Part shown: piece by piece, positions 10,127-21,981 of the stretch
Layout of the letters: each line of letters begins with the position of its first letter
How positions within the stretch are numbered: position 1 is the first letter of the stretch
The notes under the pieces: generated by a model
What the model was told of the DNA's origin: nothing
What the model saw: only the letters and a program-made list of their open reading frames with translations
Database searches by the model: none
Assembly (NCBI GenBank): GCA_007449985.2
Contig: VIIQ02000046.1
Location: forward strand, 372,001 to 436,000
DNA: 64,000 nt
DNA from: Desmodesmus armatus
Lineage: Eukaryota > Chlorophyta > Chlorophyceae > Sphaeropleales > Scenedesmaceae
Direction: 5' to 3'
Translations under genes and position numbers: made by a program

Positions 10127-13100
10127 ATGGGAATGCCAATGGCTGACCACACGTCGCATGACCCCAACAGTGAAAGGGGAGCCTTGTCTGCAGTGCCTGT
10201 CACACCAACTTGCTGTGTGTGGCTCATCTGGGCTGTCTATCAGTATCAGTGTCAGCTCCAGGGGGTACCTGATGTCAGCTGGTAGCTGGGAGCAGATGAG
10301 CACCTTGGGGATGGTATAGGCACCCTTTCCTCCCCCATCTGAGTAGATGTTGCCAGCCTGCAAGGCACATACAGCAGCAACATGTTGCAGATGATGGCAT
10401 TCACATGTTACCTGGTCGTGCGATGCAGCTGCTGCCACACAACAGCATTGCTGTGACGGTCTGCAGCAAGCGGCCGCTGCAGCATGCAGCCGGTCATCAA
10501 GCCTTGATTGCGACGGGACAATCGGCCCTCTCTCTGCAACACCAACTGCTGCAACATGCACAAGTACTTCTCTGCAAACTACGCACCAACAGTCCGCACA
10601 ACCCAGGCACCCCACACCCTGCCACACTCACGAGAGTCACCTCTGGCACGCTGCCGGGGAACACCTGCAGGCCTGGGCCCTCACCAGCACGGTTGATCAT
10701 CTGAGCGTGGCTGTTTGAGTGTTGGCTGCCTGCCTCATGCAAAACCGGCATGGTGTGCAGCACAAACTGGGGCCCTTCACTGCTAAGAAGCTGCACACAG
10801 CACAACATGACACAAGTTGTGTGGTCACTGAACAAGTAGTTGAGCGGCTGGATGAGTGCAGTTATTTCCGGATGCGTGGCATTGCAGTATCAAACACACA
10901 TCACATGGCTGAGTGACACACCAGTGGTGGGTGCGTACCGTAGCAGGTGCCTGCCGAAGTGAATCCCGGTCACTGGGCCAGCATCTGCTGGTGGCACCAG
11001 TAGCAGCTCACCCGCTCCTGAAGCACCACAGCTTGAGGGGCAGAACCACACCCAAGTTCCTGCATGATGTGCTGTACAGGGAGCCCATTGAGGTACAAAG
11101 ATCCATCTCGCGGACGGGCGAGGGTAGCCTGAAATGGCCCCACTGCCTGAGTGGTGCTGCCTGCTGCAGAGGCTGACATCTGCACTGCCCACTGCTGCAC
11201 CTGCTGCATGACAGGATGCTGCTGCACATACGCCATGCCGTCCCAGTCAGGTGGGTGGCTCACAAAGGACACCTGAACTGGGCAGCTGCCATGTACAAAC
11301 TGAAGGGCCTCAATGTCTGTGCACAGAGCGCTGGCTATCGAACTGTTGTTAGTCGTTTGTATGTTGCAGTAGCCCTGGACAAAATGGGAGTAGGGCTTGT
11401 GCAAGATGGGCCTCTGGTTTGCTAAGCTTGAAAACTGGTGTAGTGCTGCTGGTGTGGCAGCTCCTTCAGGCCCTGCAGCTGCTACTGCTGCTCTACCTAG
11501 CAAAGAAACACCCGTTTGCAGCAGTCGCTGCAGCCCTCTGTCTGTGTACTGTTGCTGCCTGTGCACCAGCCTGCTGCCACTGCTGGCCCGTGGGCCAGTT
11601 GTGGCTGTGCTGGCTGTCTGTGAGCCCTCCTGGCGGCCACTGGCTGTGTCTGAGTCTGTGGGGGCTGTCTGGCTCCCCCTCGCACTGTCAGCATCGTGCC
11701 TGGTGTGGGCTTGCCTCATCACACACGCCTGCAGGCGAAGGGCAGCAGTACATGTTCCGCGGTTAGAGCGGCTAGTCAAGCGCAGGTCATGCACCTTGCT
11801 CACAGAGAGCGTGCCCCCTGGTTATGCAACGTTCCAGTCCAGGGTGTCATTGGAATAAGAAAGAAACATGCAGAACGTTTCTGATGGGCGTGCGGACAAG
11901 GAGTGGTGAGGAGGGTTTTCACAACTCGGCTCTACTGCTGTGTCACCTGCTGAACCAATCTCCACGTCTGCACTCCAGCTCCACACCCCGGGCCCGCGGT
12001 TCGCAGGCTCGCACAGGCTGCCAAAAGCATTTTGTGTTACTCCAGTAACCGACGTCAGGCTCCCCTTTTATTGGGGCTGCGAGAGCGTTCTATCTCAGTT
12101 GGTGATCTGGATCAACCAGTATGTATTACACCAGTTGTGCAATGTCCAAACAACGCGACGTCACATTGGTATCAATGTGTGTCGCAGTGGTTTGTCAAGT
12201 CTCAGAGGTTAACCCCAGGGGTACCTGTGTGTCACTCCCTGGTCCATGCCTGCAGGCACCAGCTGGCCCTCTAGAGGGCCCTCTCTCTTGCGCAAGAGCA
12301 AGATCTTGCTCCTTCAGCTCCTCAGACTCAAAGAGCCTGCACGTTGGTGTGCCAATCAATTGCGCAAAATTGCCAACAATGTCCATACGCGGCTGATTGC
12401 ACTCTGTGACCTGACCTTGGTGGAGGTCAGGCCAGAACTGCAACCAGTTGCACCGTCAGGATCAAGCAGCCAACAGCCGCAAACGCCCACACAGCATGAC
12501 ACACCGTGAAACCCTACTGCTATAAAACACAAACGCATTGCACTGGTGCCAGTACATTTCAAAAGCACACGCCCAGCTAGCCAAGGGCATTGCCCTGGCA
12601 TTGCCTTGCCAGATATGCATCGTACAGCAACCAGGGACTTGAGGGGCATCCACCACCATCATGCCCAGCATGTCTACCCCCACCACTGCCTGCACATTGC
12701 CTCAAACATGCTGCTGCTGCTGGTCTGACGCAGCAGCTTGCAGCATTGCTGCTGCTGCAGCTGCAGTCGATGAATGCAAGGTCGCAGCAGCAGCATAGGT
12801 TGGTCCAACGCCCTCCAGTTCCTGCTGGCACGTCTTGTGCTGTTGGGTGCAGGTGCCACCACCCTGCGCAGCACAATACAATACACAGTGTGGCACAGCA
12901 GCAACTGAGAAATCAGGCTGGAGTAGCGAAAGCCGCAACGTAGGGGAGCGTCAAGGGGCCTGCATTGCAGCGTCAGCTTGTTGCTGCTGCATGAAGTTGC
13001 TGGCTGTTGTGCTGCTGCCACCCTCACACCTGGTGACGCGATACCAATCCACCCACCCCTCTGTTGCTCCCTGCCCTATGTGCTGCAGCCCTGTTTGCTG

Positions 13101-13760
13101 TCAGGGTGTGCTGGTGCTGTGAGGGAGGTGCTGGCGTGACTTGACGGCACCACACTGAGCAGGGTGGTGTGTGACTGCTGCTGGTGATGACGCAGATGCA
13201 GTGCTGCTGCCAAATAGTGGCTGTACCTGCATGTTGCATGACTTTCCAACGCACACCAGCAGAGGCTGCACAAGCGTTGGCTGCTGCTTCTGTTTGAACA
13301 GTACGCAAGCGGGTAGGATAGGGCCTACCTGAAGCGGGACAACTGCTATGCCAGTGGGTGGGCTGTGGGCGCTGCTGCTGATGGAGCTGAATAGAAAGCA
13401 TTTGGGTCAGGAATTTTGAGCTGTGTCCAGCATCAGAGTCAGCCTGGCACCCTGGGTTGGGTCGTAAGGAAGCAACGCTTTTGCGACACTGTAGCCCACA
13501 AACTTTGGCAAAATGCGGGAGTTGCAAAGCACGACCTTTCTGCCGTCTGAGTAAGCTTTGCTGTGCCACTGCCCCAGCTGTTGCCCTGCACATGCAACAG
13601 GGACATGCATGGTTGTAACCAGGGGCGTGCTGTGATTGTCACCAGGCTGATATCAGTGATCCTCCCTCCCAGCGTGTTGCAGGCACTCTGGCGCTTTTGG
13701 AGACAGCTCTTATGTCACCACATGACATGACATTGAACGACAGCTCGTCACACACGCCAT
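10127..13760 (-). CDS. Modular repeat gene, module 1 (interrupted by the composite insertion)
   Basis: Minus-strand exons of unknown function, in order: the FVGYSVAKALLPYDPTQGARL block (about 13500-13420), an Ala/Gln-rich exon (12938-12702), a block with MDIVGNFAQLIGTPTCRLF (about 12390-12310), a block with GPGVWSWSADVEI (about 11985), a 277-residue open exon (11803-10970), QMINRAGEGPGLQVFPGSVPEV (about 10720-10640) ending at a GTGAGTG donor, and AGNIYSDGGGKGAYTIPKV (about 10350-10230). Downstream of the last exon the donor reads CAG|AT where module 3 has CAG|GT, so this splice site is damaged. The insertion begins 107 bases later. No known domain recognised. Confidence 0.5.
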
Positions 13761-16700
13761 GCGGAGCAATGCCAGTAGGTGCGTCAAGAAGCTGTGTCTG
13801 CAGTGCCTGAGACACACCAGCTTGCTGTGTGTGGCTAACCTTGGCTGTCCATCAAGACGATTGTCAGCTCCAGAGGGTAGGTGGTGTCAGCTGGCAGCTG
13901 GGAGCACACGAGCACCCTGGGGATGATATATGCGCCATTCCTGCTCCCGTTTGAGAATATGTTGCCAGCCTGCAGGGCACATATGACATGAGGATGTTGC
14001 AACTGATGGCAAGAAACTTGGATATAAAAGCTGTTTGGTATGTGCTGCAGGGCGGTTACCAACAGCATTCCCCTCATTCAGTGATCGCTGAGTCGAGCTA
14101 GCAGATGGCAGTTGCAGCCTGTGCTTGCTGCCAGGCATCAGGGCCTGAATGCAGTGGGTCACGTGTCCTAGGTTGTGTTTGCTTTGAGGCAGTATGTAAG
14201 TGTCCAAGACAGCTACACACCATTCACTTCACAGTATGTACAAGACACTCTATTTGGTGGGCCCACCTGCTACAGATGCAGCAAGGCTGTGCAACGTCCA
14301 CCGACAGTCCAACACAACACAAGCCCACACCCTGCCGCCACTTACCGGAGCCACCTCTGGCACACTGCCAGGGAACACCTGCAGGCCTGGGCCCTCACCA
14401 GCACGGTTGATCATCTGGGCAAGCTTGTTTCCATGTTGCAGGCCTGCCTCACGTGAGACCGGCATGGTGTGCAGCAAGAACTGGGGCCCTTCACTGCTGA
14501 GGAGCTGCACACAGCACAACATGACACAACGTGTGTTGAACAGCTTGTTGAAGTGGAGGAGTGCAACTTTCCCCTGGTGTCTGGCAGTGCAACATCAGAC
14601 GCAAAGCAACTGGCTTGGTGACACTCTGTGGGTGCGCACTATGACTAGTGGCGGCCAAGATAAAACCCAGGTCATTGGGACAGCAGCTGTGTCAGCTCAC
14701 CCGCTCCTGAAGCACCACAGCTCGAGGGGCAGAACCACACCCTAGTGCCTGCATGATGTGCTGTGCAGGAAGCCCATAGAGGTACACATGTTCATCTGGT
14801 GAATGGGTCAGGGTAGCCTGAAATGGCCCAACTGCCTGCGTGGTGCTGCCTGCTGCAGAGTCTGACACCTGCACTGCCCACTGCTGCACCAGCTGCAGCT
14901 GTTGCATCACGCAATGCTGCCGCACATACCCCTTGATGTCCCAGTCAGCTGGGTGGCTCACAAAGGACACCTGAACTGAGCAGCTGCCACGTGCAAAATG
15001 GAGGGCCTCAATGTCTGTGCACAGGGCGCCGGCTATTCTAAAGCAAACATTTTTTTTCAATTTGTAGTGACCCTGGAGAAGATGGGAGTAGGGCTTGTGC
15101 AGTAAAGGTCTTTGGTCTGCCAAGGTGGGTGGGTGCAGTGCTGCTGGTATGGCAGCTGCTTCAGGCCCTGCAGCTGCTGCTGCTCTAGCTGACAAAGAAG
15201 CACTTGCTTGCGGCAGTTGCTGCAGCCCCCTGCCTGCGTGCTGTTGCTGCCTGTGCACAAGCCTGCTGCCACTGCTGGCCTCTGGGCCACTGCTGGTTGT
15301 GCTGTCTGTTTCTGAGCCCTCCTGGACGCCACTGGCGGTGTCTAAGCCGGTGGTGGCTGTCAGGCTGTGTCTTGAAGCAGCAGCATCGTGCCTGGTGTGA
15401 ACTTGCCTCAGCACACCCGCCTGCAGGCGAAGGGCAGCAGTACATGTCCCGCAGTTAGACCGGCTAGTCAAGCGTGGGTCATGCATTTTGCTCACAGAGA
15501 GCGAGGCCCTAAATTATGCAACATTCCAGTCCAGGGTGTGGTTGAAATACGAATGAAACGTGCAGAACGTTTCTGATGGGTGTGCGGAGAAGGAGTGGTG
15601 AGGAGGGTTGTCAGAACTCAGCTCTACTGCTGTGTCACCTGCTGGACCAATCTCCAAGTTGGCACTCCACATCCAAACCCCGGGCCCGCGGTTCGCAGGC
15701 TCGCACAGGCTGCCAAAAGCATTTTGTGTTACTCCAGTAACCGATGTCAGGCTCCCCTCTTATTGGGGCTGCGTGAGCGTTCTATCCCAGTTGGTGATCT
15801 GGATCAACCAGTATGTATTCACCAGTTGTGCAAGGTCCAAACAACGCGACGTCACATTGGTATCAATGTGTGTCGCAGTGGTTTGTCAAGCCTCAGAGGT
15901 TCACCCCAGGGGTACATGTCCGTCACTCCCTGGTCCATGCCTGCAGGCACCAGCTGGCCCTCTTGCTCCTTCAGCTCCTCAGACTCAAAGAGCCTGCACG
16001 TTGGTGTGCCAATGAATTGCGCAAAATTGCCAACAATGTCCATACGCGGCTGAGATTGCACTCTGCGACCTGACCTTGGTGGAGGCCAGAACTGCAACCA
16101 GTTACACCGTCAGGATCAAGCAGCCAACAGCCGCAAACGCCCACACAGCATGACACACCGTGAAACCCTACTGCTATAAAACACAAACGCATTGCACTGG
16201 TGCCAGTACATTTCAAAAGCACACGCCCTAACACCCAGCTAGCCAAGGGCCATTGCCCTGCATTGCCTTGCCAGACACGCATCACACAGCAACCAGGGAC
16301 TTGAGGGGCATCCACTACCATCATGCCCAGCGTGCCTAACCCCACCACTGCCTGCACATTGCCTCAAACATGCTGCTGCTGCTGGTCTGACGCAGCAGCT
16401 TGCAGCATCGCTGCCGCTGCGGCTGCAGTCGATGAATGCAAGGCTGCAGCAGCAGCAGCATAGGTCGGGTCAACGCCCTCCAGTTCCTGCTGGCACGTCT
16501 TGTGCTGTTGGGTGCAGGTGCCACCACCACCCTGCGCAGCACAATACAACACACAGTGTGGCACAGCAGCAACTGAGAAATCAGGCTGGAGTAGCAAAAG
16601 CCGCAACGTAGGGGAGCGTCAAGGGGCCTGCATTGCAGCGTCAGCTTGTTGCTGCTGCATGAAGTTGCTGGCTGTTGTGCTGCTGCCACCCTCACACCAG

Positions 16701-17420
16701 GTGACACGATACCAATCCACCCACCCCTCTGTTGCTCCCTGCCCTATGTGCTGCAGCCCTGTTTGCTGTCAGAGTGGGCTGGTGCTGCAAGGGGGGTGCT
16801 GGGGTGACTCGACGGCACCACACTGAGCAGGTGGTGCGTGGCTGCTGCTGGTGATGATGCAGCAGCAGTGCTGCTGCCAGATAGTGGCTGTACATGCATG
16901 TTACATGATTTTCCAACGCATACCAGCAGAGGCTGCACAAGCGTTGGCTGCTGCTTTTGTTTGAACATTAAGCGAAGGGGGTAGGATAGGGCCTACCTGA
17001 AAGGAGGCAACTGCTATGCCAGTGGGGTGGGCTGTGGGCGCTGCTGCTGATGGAGCTGAAAAGGAAGCATTTGGGTCAGGGATTTCGAGCTGTGTCTGCC
17101 AGCATCAGTGTCAGCCTGGCACCCTGGGCTGGGTCATAAGGAAGGGATGCTTTGGCGACACTGTAGCCCACATACTTTGCTAAGAGGCGCGGTTTGCCAA
17201 GCACGATCCTTCTGCCGTCACGGTCTGAGTAAGCTTTGCTTTGCCACTGCCCCAGCTGTCGCCCTGCACAAGCAACAGGGACACGCATGGTTGTAACCAG
17301 GGGTGTGCATGTGGTTGTCACCAGGCTGATGTCAGCGAACCTTCCCCCCAGCATGTTGCAGGCGCTCTGGCGCTCTTTGAGACAGCTCTTATGTCACCAA
17401 TGACATGCCACTGAGGCGAC
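13760..17420 (-). CDS. Modular repeat gene, module 2
   Basis: Repeats the exon order of module 1 at an offset of about 3.66-3.75 kb: YVGYSVAKASLPYDPAQGA (about 17180-17090), Ala-rich exon (16606-16364), DIVGNFAQFIGTPTC (about 16040), GPGVW block (about 15690), 267-residue open exon (15495-14692) ending LQER at GTGAGC, LLSSEGPQFLLHTMPV to PEVAP (about 14512-14350) ending at GTAAGT, and AGNIFSNGSRNGAYIIPRV (about 13975-13850) ending at GTTAGC. Donor phases agree with module 3. Cys-containing, Ala/Thr/Ser-rich segments suggest an extracellular or structural protein, but that is a guess. Confidence 0.5.
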
Positions 17421-19640
17421 AGCTCACCACAGACGCCATGCGGAGCAATGCCATCAGGTGCGGCAAGAAGCTGTGTCTGCAGTGCCTGAGACACACCAGC
17501 TTGCTGTGTGTGGCTCACCTGGGCTGTCCATCAGGTTGAAAGTCAGCTTCATGGGGTAGGTGGTGTTAGCCGGCAGCTGGGAGCAGATGAGCACCCTGGG
17601 GATGATATAGGCACCCTTTCCGCTCCCTTGTGAGAATATGTTGCCAGCCTGCACGGCGCACATGACATCAGGATGTTGCTACCGATGGCAAGGAACTTAC
17701 ATATAAAAGTTGTGTGGTATGTGCTGCAGGGCGATTACCAACAGCATTCCACTAATTCAGTGATCGCTGAGTCGAGCTAGCAGATGGCAGTTGCCGTATA
17801 GCCTGTGCTTGCTGCCAGGCATCAGGGCTGCATTGCAGTGGGTCACGTGTCCTAGGTGGTGTTTGCTTGAGGCACTTTGTGAGTGTCCAAGACAGCCTCA
17901 CACCATTCACTTTACAGTATGTGCAAGACACTCTGTTCAGTGGGCCCACCTGCTACAGATGGAGCAAGGCAGTGCAACGTCCACCAACAGTCCAACACAA
18001 GCCCACCCCCTGCCACACTCACCGGAGCCACCTCTGGCACGCTGCCAGGGAACACCTGCAGGCCTGGGCCCTCACCAGCACGGCTGATCATCTGGGCAAG
18101 GTTGTTGTAGTGAAGCTTGCCTGCCTCCCCCAAGACCGGCATGGTGTGCAGCAAAAGCTGGAGCCCTTCACTGCTGAGGAGCTGCACACAGCACAACACG
18201 ACACAGCTTGGGTTCTCACTGAACAGCTAGTTGGCTGAAGGAATGCAGTTTGCCCCGGTGCGTGGCAGTGCAATGTCAAATACAAAGCAATTGGCTTGGC
18301 GACACTCTGTGGGTGAGTACTGTGACAATTGCCAGCCCAATGGGACCCGATCACTGGGCCAGCAACTGCTGGTGCGACTGTGTCAGCGCACCCGCTCCTG
18401 TAGGACCACAGCGTGAGGGGCAGAACCACACCCAAGCGCCTGCATAATGTGCTGTACTCTCTGAGAGAGCCCATGCACATACAGTGTACGATGAACACCA
18501 TTACGTGGACGGGTAAGGGTAGCCTGAATTGGCCCCACTGCCTGAGTGGTGCTGCCTGCTGCAGAGTCTGAGGCCTGTGCTGCCCACTGCTGCACCTGCT
18601 GCAGCTGCTGCTTGACAGGATGCTGCTGCACATACCCCATAATGTCCCAGTCAGCTGGGTGGCTCACAAAGGACACCTGAGCTGAGCAGGTGCCTTGTGC
18701 AAACTGGAGGTCTTTGATGTCAGTGCACAGGGGGCTGGCTATTGTAACGGGATAACTAGTACCTAAACTATAGTAGCCCTGAACAAAATGGGAGTAGGGC
18801 TTGTGCAAGATGGGCCCCAGGTCTGCCAAGTTTGGTGGGTGCAGTGCTGCTGGTGTGGCAGCTCCTTCAGGCCCTGCAACTGCTGCTGCTGCACCTGACA
18901 AAGAACCACCTGCTTGCGGCAGCTGCTGCAGCCCCCTGCCTGTGCTCTGTTGCTGCCTGTGCAGCAGTCTGCTGCCACTGCTGGCATCTGGGCCAATGGC
19001 TGCGCTGGCTGTCTCTGAGACCTCCTGGCGGCCACTGGCTGTGTCTGAGTCTGTGGTGGCTGTATTGCTGCCCACTGAAGCAGCAGCATCCTGCCTGGTG
19101 TGGGCCTGCCTCGGCACACACGCCTGCAGGCGAAGGACAGCAGTCAGTACATGACCTGTGGCTGTTTGCAAGGTCAAACGGAGGTCATGCATCTTCGCTT
19201 GCACACAGAGAGCTTGGCCCCTGGTTATGCAATTGCATGCAGTTGCGACAGTCCATCTAGGTTGTGGAAGGGATACACAAGGGACATGGAGAATGTTTCT
19301 GATAGTGGAGGAGGGTCTTCAACTCGGCTCCACTGCTGTGTCACCTGCTGGACCCATGTCCACGTCTGCACTCCAACCCCGCTCCAGGCTCCACACCCCT
19401 GTCCCGCGCTTCGCAGGCTCGCACAGGCTGCCAACAGCATCTTGCAGTACCCCAGTAGGCGCCCTGCTATCAAAGATGCGAGATTGTTGCCAGGCGATCT
19501 GGATCAGTTGATCAATTTTTTGCAGTTGGGATGGCTTGATCTGTCGGACCGTCAGTGCAATGGATAATCAAAGTGATGTCGGTATCGTCGTACATCGCAG
19601 TGGCTTGCGGTTCATCCCCAGGGGGTTCAGACTTCCCTCC
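17420..19640 (-). CDS. Modular repeat gene, module 3 (5'-most, partial)
   Basis: Contains the 273-residue open exon (19204-18383), LLSSEGLQLLLHTMPV to PEVAP (about 18190-18025, donor GTGAGTG, phase 0), and AGNIFSQGSGKGAYIIPRV to MDSPG (about 17660-17525, donor GTGAGCC, phase 1). A following exon from about 17360 (ERQSACNMLGGRFADISLV) completes the phase. Upstream, similarity to modules 1 and 2 fades at about 19640 (shared GTCGCAGTGG-type sequence near 12187 and 15876 aligns with 19605). No convincing start codon or signal peptide was found, so the true 5' end is unresolved. Confidence 0.45.
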
Positions 19641-21981
19641 AGGGTTGTGGCTCGACAGTCACTGTGTGGTTCAGGGGTAGTAAGGGTACCTGGTGTGGTT
19701 GTGAGTCGCCAGAAAAACCCTGATCCCCTGCAATCAGTACCTTTTGTCAAGAACAGATACCTCCTCACCCCCATGATCCATCGTGCATGCAACAGGGTAT
19801 GTCCTAGCTAGAAGCACAAAGGCCGACATGGCACAGTTCTTGCAGTGTCTCCTTCTTCCATGCCTGGTGGCTGTACCATGCCAGCAGCACCAGCAGCATG
19901 TGCTCAAGCAGCCGCTTCATGGGATTGCCGTGGGTATACAAGGCGGTACAGCTGCATGTCTGCATAAGCTTGTGGCATGCAGTGTGCTGAAGCCCTCTCA
20001 CCAAGACGTTGATGGCACCTGATTCGCCGCAGCTGCAGCTGCCCAGACTACATAGTTTGACTGGTGCATCCTGCACACCTGACCAGAGACGCCATACACG
20101 CAACAAACAGCTGAGCTTGCACAAGTTGCACACTGCAGGCATGTCTTGTCGCCCATGGAGCGGGTTGTGTACGTTCTCTGACACTAATGCAGGATGTCTT
20201 GCTGGGAGCTTGAGGGACAAAAGGCCTTTGACACCATGTGGTTGCCAATACCTATCATGGCAATGCAGCTGGAGACCTGGACACTTGAACGCACAACGTT
20301 GCTGAACAGCTGTGCATCAGCCACTGTTGATGCATGATTGCTTGGACCATTCTGCGTGACCAGCAGCTATGCTACATTGCAACTGTGAGGGGTTGCAACC
20401 ACCGCCAAGCCTGGAAGGGACTACATCCCATTCAAATAAACCAAAGGCCAGCCACCTGGCCCAGCTGTTGGCAGCAGCACATCAAGCTGCACCTTGCAGC
20501 GAACAAGCAGCAAAGGTTTATTAACCTGCACACACCAGACGCCACACACACCAGCTATGACTGTACAACACAACTCACTGACGTAAGAGGGTGCCACCCT
20601 GCCCATTATGGCACCCTCGCCCAGGTTGGTGCCACCATGCCCATTATGCACGGGTGGGCTGGCAGCCACCCATATGGCCATAGCTGTGGCATCCATCAAC
20701 ACTGGCCCATCCTAGCCAGCTTGCTGCATGCAGCCTGCAGTCCACATATTCACACACAGATGCACTACACTCTGCAAGAGTTGTGGGATGGAGGCAGCCA
20801 CCAACACACTTGCCACCAAAACCACTCGAACACAATGCGCCCAGTCCCAACTCCATGCCAAAACAAACTCTCAACTACCTAGCACCCGTCGATTGCAATC
20901 TAAGCTGTTCATGGAGGACGCAGCCAAGCATACAAGGCCTGAGACAGCCACGCCTGAGGCGGCTGTTGAATATTGCCTGCAGGCACACCCAAGCCAACAT
21001 CGCACACCCATGCCCCGTCTGCAGGCTCCCTTATCATTGACCACCCAGCTCAGCTTGCGGGAACCAGGTAACAACGGACAACACTACAGCGTGGCAGCGC
21101 GGTCCCTACCGCAAACTCAGCTCAGCACACAATCAGCTTAGCCCATCTGGAGCCAGTTCCTGTTTGCAACTGTCTCAGCTATCCTGCAGGAGTGCTGACC
21201 TCCTGCTGCCTGCCAGCTTGCACCCAAGCCCCGGGCCGGATAAGAAAAGATACAAGCAGGCCAGCTGGCAGGACATCATCTTCAGGCTTGGGTGCCCTGC
21301 TGCGCCTCCCCAGCTGCAGGGGGTGCTGCAGGTGCGGGTGCTGTCGCTGCAGCAGGCGGCACGGCGCCTGCCGCCCTTGCTGCCAGGCGCTTGCAGACAG
21401 GGCTGTGCTGCTTTTTCCAGTGCGCCACCTGGCACGGACGGCCACAGTACCTGTGCCGCAGGTGCAGTACACAGCAGTACGATTATCCATGTCGACAGAT
21501 ACGCGGGGATGTGGCATGAGGAGCAGCGACAAAGATGTGCAGCAAGTGACAGTAGGTGGCCAGCGGCAGTATCGTCCTGCAAGATACGCCCAGTGTGCGC
21601 ACTGCACGGCACCCACAGGCTCATGCAAACCTCGGAAGCAAGATGTGTTGCAACTTTCCAGCAGTTTGCTTGAGTGACTGGCTGCTTAGATGCTTGAATA
21701 CTTCCTCATTGCCTGAAGACAGCTTGTCCTCCCGTTGCTGTTGCTATCATGCGCCCTCCAAACATGGCATGCACACTACACAGTAACATCACGTGCGTTC
21801 AATGTTGTACGTGGTCTACACACCTGGGAGGTGGCGACAGCTTGGAACTTATGCACTACGGTAGCCCTCTAAAGCTTGCTGCGTACATGCACAGTTGCCA
21901 GATCAACCCTAGCCGCCACTCACCTCGCCACCTTGCAGCCACCGCATGCGCTGACTTTCCTCTTCACAAGCTCAGATTCAC
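19641..21981. other. Intergenic, no gene recognised; possible degenerate mobile sequence
   Basis: No spliceable gene could be built. Two imperfect copies of a roughly 20-base block (tgccaccctgcccattatg-type) lie near 20590 and 20627. At 21180-21630 the minus strand encodes a Cys-containing segment (YCTCGTGTVAVRARW) that, after a frame change, continues as KKQHSPVCKRLAARAAG. It could be a broken zinc-finger segment of a transposable element. Short blocks near 20445 (ggccagccacctggccc) recur exactly at 26446, suggesting a shared dispersed repeat. Confidence 0.3.

Noticed and set aside
11820..11830. Recoding of TAA as glutamine to explain the conserved in-frame TAA in the modules
   Set aside because: GT2, GH9 and the DWARF27-like gene all end at TAA at the expected protein ends, so TAA is a normal stop here.
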